Assembly: GCA_032988165.1 (NCBI GenBank)
Contig: JANTQF010000400.1
Location: 1-30,495, forward strand
Direction of reading: 5' to 3'
Source: Emmonsiellopsis sp. PD_33
Taxonomy: Eukaryota > Ascomycota > Eurotiomycetes > Onygenales > Ajellomycetaceae
Length of the DNA stretch: 30,495 nucleotides
The position numbers and the translations under genes are program-made. Within the stretch, counting starts at the first letter, position 1, and every line of letters starts with the position of its first letter. The notes below the pieces were generated by a model. It was not told the DNA's origin. It saw only the letters and a list, made by a program, of their open reading frames with translations, and ran no database searches. Below, in pieces: positions 9,591 to 19,455 of this stretch.

Positions 9591-10545
9591 GGCGGGGCAA
9601 AGAGGGCGGAGCTCCTCAGCAACAGCACAGCAAGACAACAGGAGAACAGCCTCAGTTGTAAAGACTGTAGTTGCTAAGTGCATAGGATGAAGAAGGATGG
9701 CAGGGAACAAGACCAACGAGGCAGGTGGTCCATTGGCAATGGCTGATCACGGCGGAAACGGTTGAAACAAGAGGAGCTCAGGCTGAATCACGGCGCAGAG
9801 GGCGCCAAAGGGACAGGCCCAGGACCAGCGGCAGCGGGAGAGAGAGGGACAGAGACTGAAAAGGGATAGGCCAAACATACCGATTCACACAACCAAGCGC
9901 CGTGCTCCTGTTGACAGCCAAATCGCGATGGACTATCAGACTGGCAGTGTATCAAGACGGGCCATGAGGCCACCCCAGGCGTCAATGCAGATGCTACCCT
10001 GCGGCGGGGGTTTTAGCTATGTCTCTTTCTGTCCCCTTTTATTTTATTATGCACGTGTGAATGGTTGAGTCGAAATCGAGGGGGGGGAGAGTGGGCCAGG
10101 AGGCGCGCAAGGCGGAGGAGATTAGGGATGGCTGGACTCGCGATGAGCCTTGGGACAGTCGTTCCGCCCGGGAAAGACTACAAGAGAGGGTGAAACAGGA
10201 GCGTACCAGGGAACGCAGACAAGGAGAGAATGAAGAAGAGAAGAGCAGAGGAGAGGGGATGGGATGGGAGGCAGAGGGAGACAGGGCGCCGGGGAGACGC
10301 AGGACAGAGGGGAGCGCAGGCGGTGGCCACAGAAAGGGAGACGGAGAGGGAGAGAGAGAGAGGAGGCTCAGGGCATGGCAGAGCAGCCAAGCAGCAGGAC
10401 GGGGATGGAAGCAGAGGCCAAACAGCCAGTGTCTGGGAGACGGGGGGAGGAGAGGAGAGGGGAGGGTGAGGATGAGGGTGAGGGTGAGGTTGAGGGTCGG
10501 GGTCACTGTCGCCCAGAGGAGGTTCGTCTCTCTCTCTCTGTCTGG
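9591..10545 (-). promoter_or_regulatory. Pyrimidine-rich leader/promoter of the phosphatase gene
   Basis: Read on the minus strand this is a long CT-rich stretch, densest at about 10530-10080, with CT dinucleotide runs and CCCTCA hexamers. Such tracts often mark promoters and long 5' leaders of fungal regulatory genes. On the plus strand 10461-10500 carries four GGG tracts with short spacers, a possible G-quadruplex. A GTATGT donor near 9890 and a CAG near 9784 could bound a leader intron, but this is weak. Long open frames on both strands here are compositional, not genes. Confidence 0.5.
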
Positions 10546-10589
10546 CTCCAGCCTCCTCAGCCCAGCCAGACTGCCACTGGACTCGCCCG

Positions 10590-10594
10590 CCGTC
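10590..10594 (+). promoter_or_regulatory. CCAAT box
   Basis: CCAAT in the context GTCCAATCAC, close to the consensus of the fungal CCAAT-binding complex. It lies about 1 kb upstream of the phosphatase start codon. Function inferred only. Confidence 0.35.
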
Positions 10595-10650
10595 CAATCA
10601 CAGCCCGCCCTGGCGCCGTGGGTGGGGTCCCATGTTCGCAACCCGCTGCC

Positions 10651-10671
10651 CGTACCGTACCGTACCGTACC
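10651..10671. repeat. CGTAC pentanucleotide repeat, four copies
   Basis: Four perfect tandem copies of CGTAC followed by C. It is in GC-rich upstream DNA, not coding. Confidence 0.95.
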
Positions 10672-10748
10672 AGCCGGCCCACCGCCAGCCCCAGCGCGCC
10701 GATGCGGTGGGCCGCCGTACTGCCCCGTTGCGTCCGGCGTAACTTACC

Positions 10749-10768
10749 GCGGGTTATTAATAGCCCGC
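10749..10768. promoter_or_regulatory. 20-bp near-perfect palindrome with CGG/CCG ends
   Basis: GCGGG and CCCGC flank TATTAATA, with one T/G pair breaking symmetry. CGG and CCG triplets in inverted orientation spaced by an AT core resemble sites for dimeric Zn2Cys6 regulators. No neighbouring gene tells which regulator. Confidence 0.35.
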
Positions 10769-11562
10769 CAGGACAGCGTGTTTCAGAGTGTATCGGTATG
10801 ATACGTATCGGTATGTAACAGCGGCCTGGCTGCTTTGGGCCAAGCCTGCTCTAATTTTAGCCGCCGGCCCTGGCTCCGGCCACTCAGCGGGCGCGCCCAT
10901 TGACAGGCTGCCTGCTGCACGGCATGCTGGGCTGTCACACTCCCACGCGCTGGGTTGTCGAGGATGAGGGAGCAATTAACAGGCTAACCTTCTGCGTGCC
11001 AACGATCTAGAACTTGGAAGCTTGTCGAGCTATCTCGTATCAACCCTTTAACCCGTTTCTGTTCTTGCTTCCTTCGGGATTCCGTGAATGGCCAACCCCG
11101 TTCCCGAGGTAGTATCTCGCCCAATCGACGCTTCCCGCTTACGATGTCGCAATGCACCTTGGACGAATAAACCCCGTATTTCCTCCCATGGGCAGGATAA
11201 AATAAACGAAAATGGGCCCATGATGTGATGAAACAAGTTCTCCTTTGAATCATTGGACCCCTGATTACTGAACGCAATGGTTCCGTAGTTACATCTAAGC
11301 GCGCTTCCTGGCTGATATACATCTTATGATGGGCCTGTTATGGTGGCTACAACAAGGTGACAGTTAAGTGATACTGTATGCAGCACAATCATCCCCGAGT
11401 AGGGGGTTCGTCACACCCAGACAGTTTGCTTGTTTGTTTCAAAGACACGCATCGACTCCTCTGTTTGCCAATAGAACTTATCAATCCCAGGCATGAATTT
11501 GTTTACTGACAAATAAGAAGAGGGAGAAAGCAGTGGAACGGAAGTTGTCTGTCTCATTCCCG

Positions 11563-11582
11563 TTTATTTATTTATTTATTTA
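11563..11582. repeat. TTTA tetranucleotide repeat, five copies
   Basis: Five perfect TTTA units, followed 41 nt later by a small C/G hairpin (CCCCCG, loop TCTG, CGGGGG) at 11624-11639. Confidence 0.95.
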
Positions 11583-14500
11583 TCTATTTACTCGGTCTCG
11601 GTGAGATAAAGTGCTAAAAATACCCCCCGTCTGCGGGGGTGAACTGGCAAACCTCGCAGCCGTCGTGTGCCGCGTGCAGTTGAAACCCTGCAATATCAAG
11701 GTGCCGTATGATATCAACCCTAATAAGATAACCTCGTCAGAATCCTCCAGAGGACTGACGGTTGGTTACAAAGTTCGAAGAACCCTTACCCCTCACTACC
11801 CAGGAATCAACCAATATTACGCAATTCTCCGCTCTGTGTTCTCGACCTCCCAGCCCAGCAAAGCTTTTGGGAACCAGACATAAATTCCGGATACCCTGAA
11901 CGTGATTCACCTATGAATCAATATTAGACATTAACAAAATTCCCTACTGTCTAACTTAATAGTAGACTTACTCTTCGATGATCATGCTGATTATCTCAGA
12001 GCAGAGGGTCAGATACATCTTGTGGTAGGGGCTACTACATACTACATATAGCAACACACACCCAGTCCTGAGACATAATCATAGACGCAGTTTTCAACCT
12101 AACTAATATACCACCCAGACTGGCTACTTATTTATATATCATTGCAGTTGCCCATGGCCCTGAGAGATTCCAATACATAACTACCCTGTGTAGTCGCCAG
12201 ATGTTGCAATGGGATACACCCACCCATTTGATGCCACATGTAGGCTAATCTAGCATGCTGTTCAACCCAATCTATGGCCCCAAATTAACAAATGATGCAA
12301 GGCTGATCTTTCTAGAATATATCAGATGGAAGAAAGACACCCTTTCATCTTTATTTTACAGGAGCAACAATAAGTAGCCTGGGTAATGGTTTGCCAGGAA
12401 TAACAAACAGGGTCCAGGGCGTTTATCTATCTAGTATTTTGAAATAAATATAGGTAATAACATAATGCCTGATCCATGTTTAATAGGAGGATGACGGGAG
12501 AAGCAAATAATAAATATATACAAAAAGGAGAATCTTAGCGGGTTAGAAATAAACACACCCTTGCTATGTATGTATGTAATATCTACTCCGTACAGAGGAC
12601 TGCATATCATGCCATCCATGTGGCGCGGGCGGATATTAATCGGCCTTGCGAGATCTGATCGAACCTTGAGACGGGGAAAAAACCCCCGTAGTTTGGAGAA
12701 AATCGATAGTCTTGTGAGTTTTAGCTATTAATTACAATCCCAAGGACAAAGGTAAAATGAAACCGAAGTTGGAATGAATCTTTTGGAAGAAGAGATTGTT
12801 TAATACTAACCAGCTGATCTCCTTTGGAAGTGTTATGTATCCGCCTCTCATCCATAACTAACCTTCCTTAAAAAAAAATCCAATGATGAACATCCATATC
12901 CGAACGCGTTGATCTGATCTTGAACATAATCTGATCCCGCAAGCCAAGCCCGCAGCCACGAGGTTCAATAAATGTTGATACATCCAGTATCAAAACCAAC
13001 TATCCAAAATCATAACCATCCCCACTCCCAATGTATCACGAAACATTCGAATACACCAATTTTCATGCCTGTAACAGTGTAACGGGACGCAGCATTCATG
13101 CACTAGTATCACGCTGTCGTCATGCTCAAACCATGGAACCAATCACACCCGGGGGATCCAAGTAATACACATGGATGAGGAAGAGAGAAAAAGGAGTCGC
13201 AGAACAAGTCCACACCAGTGAGAAGTGATAAAATGCCCAGCTAGGAGGGGAATCTATGCAGTATCTGGGTGTGAAGTGTACACTGCATGTAAAAAACACA
13301 AGAGGGAGGAGGATTCTAAGAATAGAAATCTAAAATACCTCTCTCTTGTAAAATTTCCCCACTTAAAACTTGACTAGAACATAAACAGCCAAGATCAGGA
13401 TCTCTACTTTTTTTTCCGTGATTTTTTCCAAACGGTTCAATCAGATAAGAAGCCAAGGCTTGTTTGAGACTGGGCCGGGGCAGGGTGGCTGGTTGTTTGA
13501 TTGGCTGGGGGATCTTTAGTCTGTTTGGAATCTGAAACGCTCCACGGCTCCGGTGTGCTTGTTTCTGGTTGCATCATCATGCCTCCTTAATGGGATTGGG
13601 ATGCCACCAATATTATTGGCGTGTGCTCATACGGAGTGAAAAAGAAAGGTAGATGAGGGTCCTTTTTTTTTTGTTTCAGGGAAGTTTTGGCATTTTTGTT
13701 TCTGTAATGAGGGGTCTCATAGGTACATATTCATGTTGAAACACACAGAGGGATTTGAAGAAAAAGTCAATCTGCTTGCATCATCAGTCTCAAGCTGATC
13801 TAAAACTAATCGCCATTGGGAAAGATAACCGTTTTGAGACCCCGCTGCAATGTCCACAATCTGAAACGTTTTACCGCCGCCTGAGCAAGGAGAAAAACTT
13901 TCGTTAGCGCTCCTTGAACTTCCCCATCTCCATCATCTTTACGTCAAAATTACATCTCTCACCGATGACTGCGATCAGTCGCCGATGCACCGGAAAGCAA
14001 AGCAAATAAAATCACGATCATCAAACACCCAACCAAACTAATAAAACCTTTCTCGGCTTACGCCCTTTTTTTCCCGGATTTCTGTGGTGGATTTCTGACG
14101 ATCATGATACAAGCGACTCGACTCCGTACTAACAAACAACAGGGGGACTGCCACATGGCGAAAACAACAGAATAAAATTCTTTTACTTTCCCCATCGAAA
14201 TCCGATCCGATCTGAATCACGGCAGACTGGATCGTTCTATTTTGCTTCTTTTTTGCTTCTATGATATTTTTTAAAAAGATTTCCAAATTCTAGGCCAAAG
14301 GTCTCGCCTCTCCCGGGTGGATACAAAGGAGAAAAGAATTCCTCTATCAACTTTTCAAAGCACGGGAATAGAATCTGGAAAAAGAAAAGGAAGCATTAGT
14401 TATGGGAACGAGGCAAAATCCCCAAGTGCGGTGGTGGCCTCCTCTGAGCTTGTGGGAATGGTTTGTCCATATTCTTTTTTGTTTTCTTCTCCTATGCTGC

Positions 14501-15021
14501 GCCTTCTAATCATTACAGGCTGTGCTGTGCTAATGTTTATTTATTCATTCATTTTTGCCATGATGTCTCCAACGAGTTATCAATCTCCTGGGCATGATTG
14601 CTCACTGATTACTGCTTTTGACCATGTATTGCGTGTTGATGAGGCGTCTACTTATTATTTCCAATGATAGACCCTATTATATCTCCATTGCGTCTTGACG
14701 ATGGAGCAGTATCCATCCAACTTTCCTTGCCCACGTGGATAATGGCTGTGTGATATTTCTTTCCGTCAGTGGAGCTTTCTCTCTCTTTTTTTTTCTATTT
14801 CTAGCAAAACAAGGAGAGAGTTTGGGCTTCTGATGTTTCATGTTGCTGGATGAACCACGGGTTTCCCAAGAATTTTAAAATGGGGTCAATCCATGGGAAA
14901 CATGGCATCTATGTGATCAATGATTACTGATTAGATAGACTTTTTTCCCTTCTTTTCAAGATCCCCAGGCCTGATTAGAACTTGGTTAATAGGGACTGTC
15001 CAGTGCTATTTCCAGAATTTT

Positions 15022-15053
15022 ACTGTTGAATGGTCAACTTACCATTGAACAGT
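15022..15053. repeat. Inverted repeat, 13-base arms, 6-base loop
   Basis: ACTGTTGAATGGT and ACCATTGAACAGT pair at 12 of 13 positions around CAACTT. A weaker outer pair (GGTGTTCAG near 15078, CTGAACACC near 15168) lies downstream. It may be a remnant of a small inverted-repeat element or an RNA hairpin. Confidence 0.8.
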
Positions 15054-15510
15054 CTCTTATTTATCTAAAAAAAAGGCCTGGTGTTCAGATTTAGGCGGAT
15101 ATTATAATCTATACTGGGTCTGAACATTGAGCAGTCCAAGGTTTTATGTGATGTGCAGTCATGTGGCCTGAACACCCCCCCCCCCCTTGGCCACCGAACC
15201 CGGAACACCCACACTCATTCAGAAAACTATATACAAAAGTCCCTGGTGCCGATTTGTATGAGAAAACCGCCAGTTTTCCCAGGACTTTCCTACTTCAAAT
15301 TCTTCTTTTCCAATGTAAAGCTACCGGAACTGCTGCTGATGAAGGGGTATAATGACGGCCGAAAACTGCTGTCCAATAGGAGGTTGGGGTGTAGACTGCT
15401 GCTACTACCCCTGAAAAGGTTGATCCCATCAACACTAGACTGCCTGCTGACGAAGATGCAAGAAAATGGCTGCTGAAAACTGCTGGCTGATGGGAGAGGT
15501 ACAGATGGTC

Positions 15511-15607
15511 TTTATGTTAAAATTGGAGATCCTTGGATGTGCTTAGCAGGCACATTCTTCATGTTAAATTGGATGCATTCTTCATTGAAATTGAAGATCT
15601 TTGAATG
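15511..15607. repeat. Three diverged copies of a 23-32-base repeat
   Basis: Copies at 15511-15539, 15553-15575 and 15576-15607 share CATTCTTCAT or TTTATG, then TTAAATTGGA-like and GGATG/GAATG ends. The last two abut. Non-coding; origin unknown. Confidence 0.65.
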
Positions 15608-15764
15608 CCGACTATCCAATATGTGGTCAGGGCAATACCCAACATAATTAAATTATACCCAAAAATCATACAGAATTCCCACCAAAAAGACCATTTAAAC
15701 CAACCCCCTCCCCATCTCCCACCCTTTTGCCTCCTATAAAGCTTCCCCAGCTACCCCCTGCCTT

Positions 15765-16013
15765 TTAACAATAGTCTGGAACAGGAATGCCAGCACCCTC
15801 ACATATTTTTCGGTCGCAGCTGCAGTAGCAGTGGCACATGTAAGTTTTTTCGTTCAGGCACTGGACATCAGGTACAACACCACCACGTCCGACCTGCTTG
15901 GGGGGGCATCCGGCTTGGAGGAAGGGAAGACATGAGCCCAAGTCCCCTCCAGGACAATCGGCTGAGACGGCCGTGGCGATGGAGAGAATGAGGGCGCAGA
16001 TGCTGAGCTTCAT
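15765..16013 (-). CDS. Small secreted protein with ten cysteines
   Basis: An 82-residue protein with a clear signal peptide: MKLS, a hydrophobic core ICALILSIATAV, and a likely cut after SADC's SA (residue 18). The mature part is about 64 residues with ten cysteines at 20, 28, 36, 52, 60, 62, 64, 66, 71 and 82, including an alternating Cys cluster CHCYCSC. Such size and disulfide density are typical of fungal secreted antimicrobial peptides and effectors, but I do not recognise the family. Single exon; a TATATAA box lies about 80 nt before the ATG, which suits a strongly induced gene. It stands alone between long intergenic stretches. The next frame on the same strand is a shadow. The coding call rests on the signal peptide, the cysteine pattern and the TATA box. 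Confidence 0.75.
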   Translation of the reverse strand: MKLSICALILSIATAVSADCPGGDLGSCLPFLQAGCPPKQVGRGGVVPDVQCLNEKTYMCHCYCSCDRKICEGAGIPVPDYC

Positions 16014-16091
16014 GGTTGTTGTGGTCGTTGTGGTAGGTTTTTGGGTGGACTGGTGGGCTTCTGGTCAGTATTGGTGTTTCTAATGATAACA

Positions 16092-16098
16092 TTATATA
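16092..16098 (-). promoter_or_regulatory. TATA box of the secreted cysteine-rich gene
   Basis: The minus strand reads CCTATATAAT here, about 80 nt upstream of the start codon at 16013, a normal distance for a fungal TATA element with a short leader. Confidence 0.55.
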
Positions 16099-16369
16099 GG
16101 TATTGTATAAGGCAAAGGGGGCATACGGTTTGTTCGGTGTGGTGGTGGAGGATCTTCAGATGAGCAAGGGGTGGATGGAATGGAATTGCTGTGATGATAT
16201 CAGTCAAAGGGGGGGGTTCTTGTTCTTTATAATGGTCTCGTTCACATTTCCTGGCCCGAGGTCAATCATCGGATAGAGGCAAGAACCTATGGGCATGGTC
16301 TGGTCTCTAGTGCATCAACAAGAGTAGTATGCCACCGATTTGCTCTGGGTAATCTTTAACAAGTAGTTA

Positions 16370-16390
16370 CCTCCGAAGCGAATTCGGAGG
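16370..16390. repeat. Perfect hairpin, 8-bp stem
   Basis: CCTCCGAA, loop GCGAA, TTCGGAGG. It lies about 360 bp upstream of the secreted-protein start, so it could be a dyad regulator site for that gene. Confidence 0.8.
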
Positions 16391-17575
16391 CTTGTCAAGA
16401 TAGATTGTGGTTGAACAGCGGGATAGGTAGATTGTAACATCGTACGGCAAACTATTCCGCTCGAGCCTCCCCAGCGTCCCCGCTGTCCCCATCACGCAGC
16501 GCTAGCTAGCCTTAACCCCCTATCCCCCTATGCTATTAATGTTGTTGGTAGTGTCATCAATCACATGTGTGAAAGGGGGGAGAAAGTAGATCTGGAAGAC
16601 ATAAAATGAACCACAGTTAAAGAGATGTAAACTTTCTGCAGTAGAGCCCTTGTTCTTTCGAAGGATTTGTATCATACTCGCAAGAGTAGGTCATCAGGGG
16701 GGAGTTAACGTACCTACTGAAAAGGCACCTGAACGACTGCAGCTGTTTTCGATAAACAACGGCTTGCTTTAGCCAGCAATATAGGCGGTCAAGTTCCCAC
16801 TATGATTTTGCCGTAGTTCTCCGAACCCGGCCTTCGGCCATTACCTATGGGTCTGGGTTTAAAAAGATGGCAAGGATGTGCAAGTTAGATGGAGCTGGCC
16901 ATGATAAATGTCATGAGACATAGCTCCCACTTGCGGGCCCAGCACAGCACCGTTTTATTAGCAGGTTGAGTGTGGTGCCGAATGGCCTCTGAACATACGG
17001 ATAACGGAACATTGCAGCTGAAATCAAGCAACTGGGACCCATAAAAGCGGTTGCATCCAAGGTTCCATTCGTGCTGCTCGGATGTAATTAATGCTCCGTA
17101 ACTTGGCTAATGCTGGGGATAATGGAGTACTGACAGCAATGAGGGCCACCGGCTGGCAGGGAAAGGAGGCCCACATAGTCTCTGTTCTAATATAACAGAG
17201 GGGGCATCTGTAGAATTAAAGAAGAGGCCGGGAGGGTAGCATAACGGCTGCGGAACGTTGTTATCCTTAGAAAGGATAGCACCTGAATCGGCATCGACTT
17301 GAATCCACGTTGTTGCAAAGGAAAAAAGAAACTAGAGGCCATGGGCCATTGATAAATACTATATATGAGAAATCCATGGACGGTCCAAGATCTTTTGGAG
17401 ATGCTGAGGTTTGTATGTCCAGACCCCGCTGCCAGCCCTGTTTCAAGGCCTTTCGCGGTCCCACCGCTACAGCATGGCTGAGATTTTTTTTTTAATCAGA
17501 TAAAGTGATTAAGGCTCGGCAATTGAATGTCGATCTGAATAGACAAACGATTGGTGTAGTTATTAAAAAATGCGG

Positions 17576-17607
17576 GTGTGGGGGGGAGATTTTAGCCCCT
17601 CCCACAC
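17576..17607. repeat. GC-rich hairpin, 11-bp stem with one G-T pair
   Basis: GTGTGGGGGGG pairs with CCCTCCCACAC across a short loop ending in TTTTAG. A T-run follows at 17608-17612, so in the plus direction it resembles a stem plus U-tract, though such terminators are not standard for nuclear Pol II genes. Confidence 0.65.
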
Positions 17608-17869
17608 TTTTTCAGGGGCAATGAGATTCGTTGAGAAACAATGTTCATTTCGGCCAGTCCTCAAGGGTTGCGGAGCAGCAGTGCCCTGATCCAGCTGACC
17701 GATTTCTTATTGTAGTCATATACTCGAGAGAGCCTCTTCCACGGATAACATGTGCCCATGGTTTAATGGCTGTCCGGTGGGTGGTGTTGATTCTTAACAG
17801 GTTTATATGCCCTTGCTAGGAGTTCTTCAGGGGAAAGTTAGAGAAAGAATTAGCAGCTTGTTAACTCAA

Positions 17870-17929
17870 ATGATTAGTTAGTTCACCAACTAAATAGTAG
17901 TTCTTTAACTACCATGGTCGACTAATCAT
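17870..17929. repeat. Perfect 60-nt three-way-junction fold
   Basis: Outer stem ATGATTAG (17870-17877) with CTAATCAT (17922-17929). Inside are two hairpins, TTAGTT-CACC-AACTAA (17878-17893) and GTAGTT-CTTT-AACTAC (17897-17912), each with a 6-bp perfect stem and a tetraloop. All 20 pairs are Watson-Crick. No gene overlaps it. It is not a tRNA: arm lengths and conserved bases do not fit. Confidence 0.75.
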
Positions 17930-18570
17930 GCAGATCTTTCAATCTCCATTTTATCAACAACAGCTCACAAATGAAGAGGTTATGACTCTTGAGTCCCAAG
18001 CTGTCTGGTCATTCAGGGGTTTGCTAGTATGAATACTACTCCGTAGACGGGGAGACACTTACCTGTGCCGCCCCATGAAAACATGCCATCTTCTTTTGTT
18101 TTTAGACATCTTTCTTTTACAAACTATATAGGGATCTATCTGAATTCTTTAAATCAGATAGTCATTCAAGTATTTTCTCAGGCACTGATCATTCAGAGGC
18201 ATTCATTTGCCTTCTATGACCAGCAGCATTTTTATGATACCATCCTTTCAGTGCACAGAGCTGCATAAGTGATAAGATGTATATTCTTTCTATGTTTTAA
18301 TGGAGTGGATTCTACTGTGTTTGTCAATCAAATGAAGAGGCAGTAGTGCGAATGAGAGCAGAGATGGACCATATCACAGCTCACTCTACATGCTTGAAGA
18401 GATGAGGGTATCAAATTCAGCCAATAAGCTGTTTCTAACTAAGAGGGGATATACAGTATTCCACAACTATACACCAACACACCAAAGAAAGACGCAAAGC
18501 GGAGAGAGAACGCCCCTTTAAAAATCCCCAGTTCCTCAAATCCATCACCCACCTCTTTCCCATCCGAACT

Positions 18571-19374
18571 CTACCTCTTCATAAACCCCCAAACCTCCGC
18601 CTCCCCGCCCAACAACGGCACAAACCCAGCCCCCTGGCACCTCTCCATGGCCCTCTTATACCCCTCCCGCCCCCCAACTCTCGCCAAATACGCCAACAAA
18701 GCCCGATGCCTCTCCCCATCAAACCGCACCGGACAATACCCGCGCATGGTCGTCAGCGTGAAAAAAGCCATGATATCCGCCGCCGTCAACTCGCTCCCAA
18801 CCAGATACGCCCCCGTCTCCGCCAGCCGCGCCTCGTATCTCTCCACCACCGTCTCCCACTTCGCCTCCCCCATCTGCAGCATGTATTGGCGCTGCTGCTG
18901 CAGGGCCACTTCATCATCTTTCTGACCGTCCGCGCTGCCAGTTGTTGTCGTTTTTGTCCCTACCATGCGCCGCGCGAGCATCAGCCGCATTAGCGCCGGC
19001 TGCGCGCTGCCATTGGCGAAATGCAGCCAGGAGAGATACTGTACGTATTCGTCGCCATCTGCTGGGGTGCGGGCGAGACGCGGGATTGGGCTGGTCCCAT
19101 TGTTGTTGTTGTCCTTGTTGTTCCCGTACGCGGCCACCAGGTACTCGATTATCGCGCCGGATTCGGCCAGGAATACTCTGGTGCCTGTGAGTGGGGAGGG
19201 GTCGTCGATGATGACGGGGGCGGTGCCGGCGGGGTTGACGTCTTTGAGAGATTGTGGGGCGAAGATGGGGTCGCGGTTGTGTTGGACGTAGGTGTAGGGG
19301 ATTTGGAGCTCTTCGGCTAGCCAGATTATGCGCTCGGATTGGGAGTGGTTGAGGTGGTGGATGGTTAGGGGCAT
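18571..19374 (-). CDS. Glutathione S-transferase
   Basis: Predicted cytosolic glutathione S-transferase, conjugating glutathione to electrophiles or reducing peroxides. A single exon of 267 residues. The thioredoxin-like domain covers residues 3 to about 85: LTIHHLNHSQSERIIWLAEEL with the likely active serine in the SQSER stretch, the cis-proline segment NPAGTAPVI (P53), and the glutathione-binding ESGAI at 71-75. The helical C-terminal domain starts near residue 105 with YVQYLSWLHFANGSAQPALM and has the folding motif GSELTAADIMAFF near 200. Asn and Thr runs (residues 87-93 and about 140-147) are low-complexity inserts. The fungal Ser-type GST family fits best; the exact class and substrate are unclear. 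Confidence 0.93.
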   Translation of the reverse strand: MPLTIHHLNHSQSERIIWLAEELQIPYTYVQHNRDPIFAPQSLKDVNPAGTAPVIIDDPSPLTGTRVFLAESGAIIEYLVAAYGNNKDNNNNGTSPIPRLARTPADGDEYVQYLSWLHFANGSAQPALMRLMLARRMVGTKTTTTGSADGQKDDEVALQQQRQYMLQMGEAKWETVVERYEARLAETGAYLVGSELTAADIMAFFTLTTMRGYCPVRFDGERHRALLAYLARVGGREGYKRAMERCQGAGFVPLLGGEAEVWGFMKR

Positions 19375-19448
19375 GGTTTTGGGTGTTTTTTTGGTTAAAA
19401 AACGTTTAGATAGCGTTTATATTGTTCTTGCGGATGGTTTGGATGTAG

Positions 19449-19455
19449 TTATATA
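19449..19455 (-). promoter_or_regulatory. TATA box of the GST gene
   Basis: TATATAA on the minus strand, 75 nt upstream of the start codon at 19374. Confidence 0.5.

Larger units (their letters stand above)
10769..15764. other. Gene-poor 5-kb intergenic region
   Basis: No open frame here shows a recognisable domain, convincing codon pattern or plausible exon chain on either strand. The DNA turns from GC-rich (to about 10950) to AT-rich with scattered T-runs (13405, 13665) and A-runs. It holds a TTTA microsatellite, a hairpin with a 12-C run nearby, a three-copy diverged repeat, and three of the five ACTCCGTA octamers in the window. A long non-coding transcript or distant regulatory DNA for the phosphatase gene are both possible. 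Confidence 0.5.
16099..18570. other. Intergenic region with several hairpins
   Basis: About 2.5 kb with no credible protein gene. It holds a perfect 8-bp hairpin at 16370-16390, a nested GGCC/AACCC fold near 16825, a stem of 11 pairs at 17576-17607 and a perfect three-way fold at 17870-17929. ACTCCGTA occurs at 18038. The right end is the 3' flank of the GST gene. Confidence 0.5.

Noticed and set aside
10039..10818. Several overlapping long open frames on both strands
   Set aside because: They lie in a GA/CT-biased tract where stop codons are rare, overlap in all directions and encode only low-complexity peptides.
11611..11883. A 90-codon plus-strand frame
   Set aside because: No recognisable motif, average composition, and no promoter or splice context.
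12673..12699. Stem of ACGGGG with CCCCGT around an A-run, like a bacterial terminator
   Set aside because: Such terminators are not used by fungal nuclear Pol II genes and no gene ends there.
14317..14667. A 116-codon frame with a hydrophobic segment
   Set aside because: It opens with GTG, and the first ATG is far inside; the hydrophobic stretch fits T-rich non-coding DNA.
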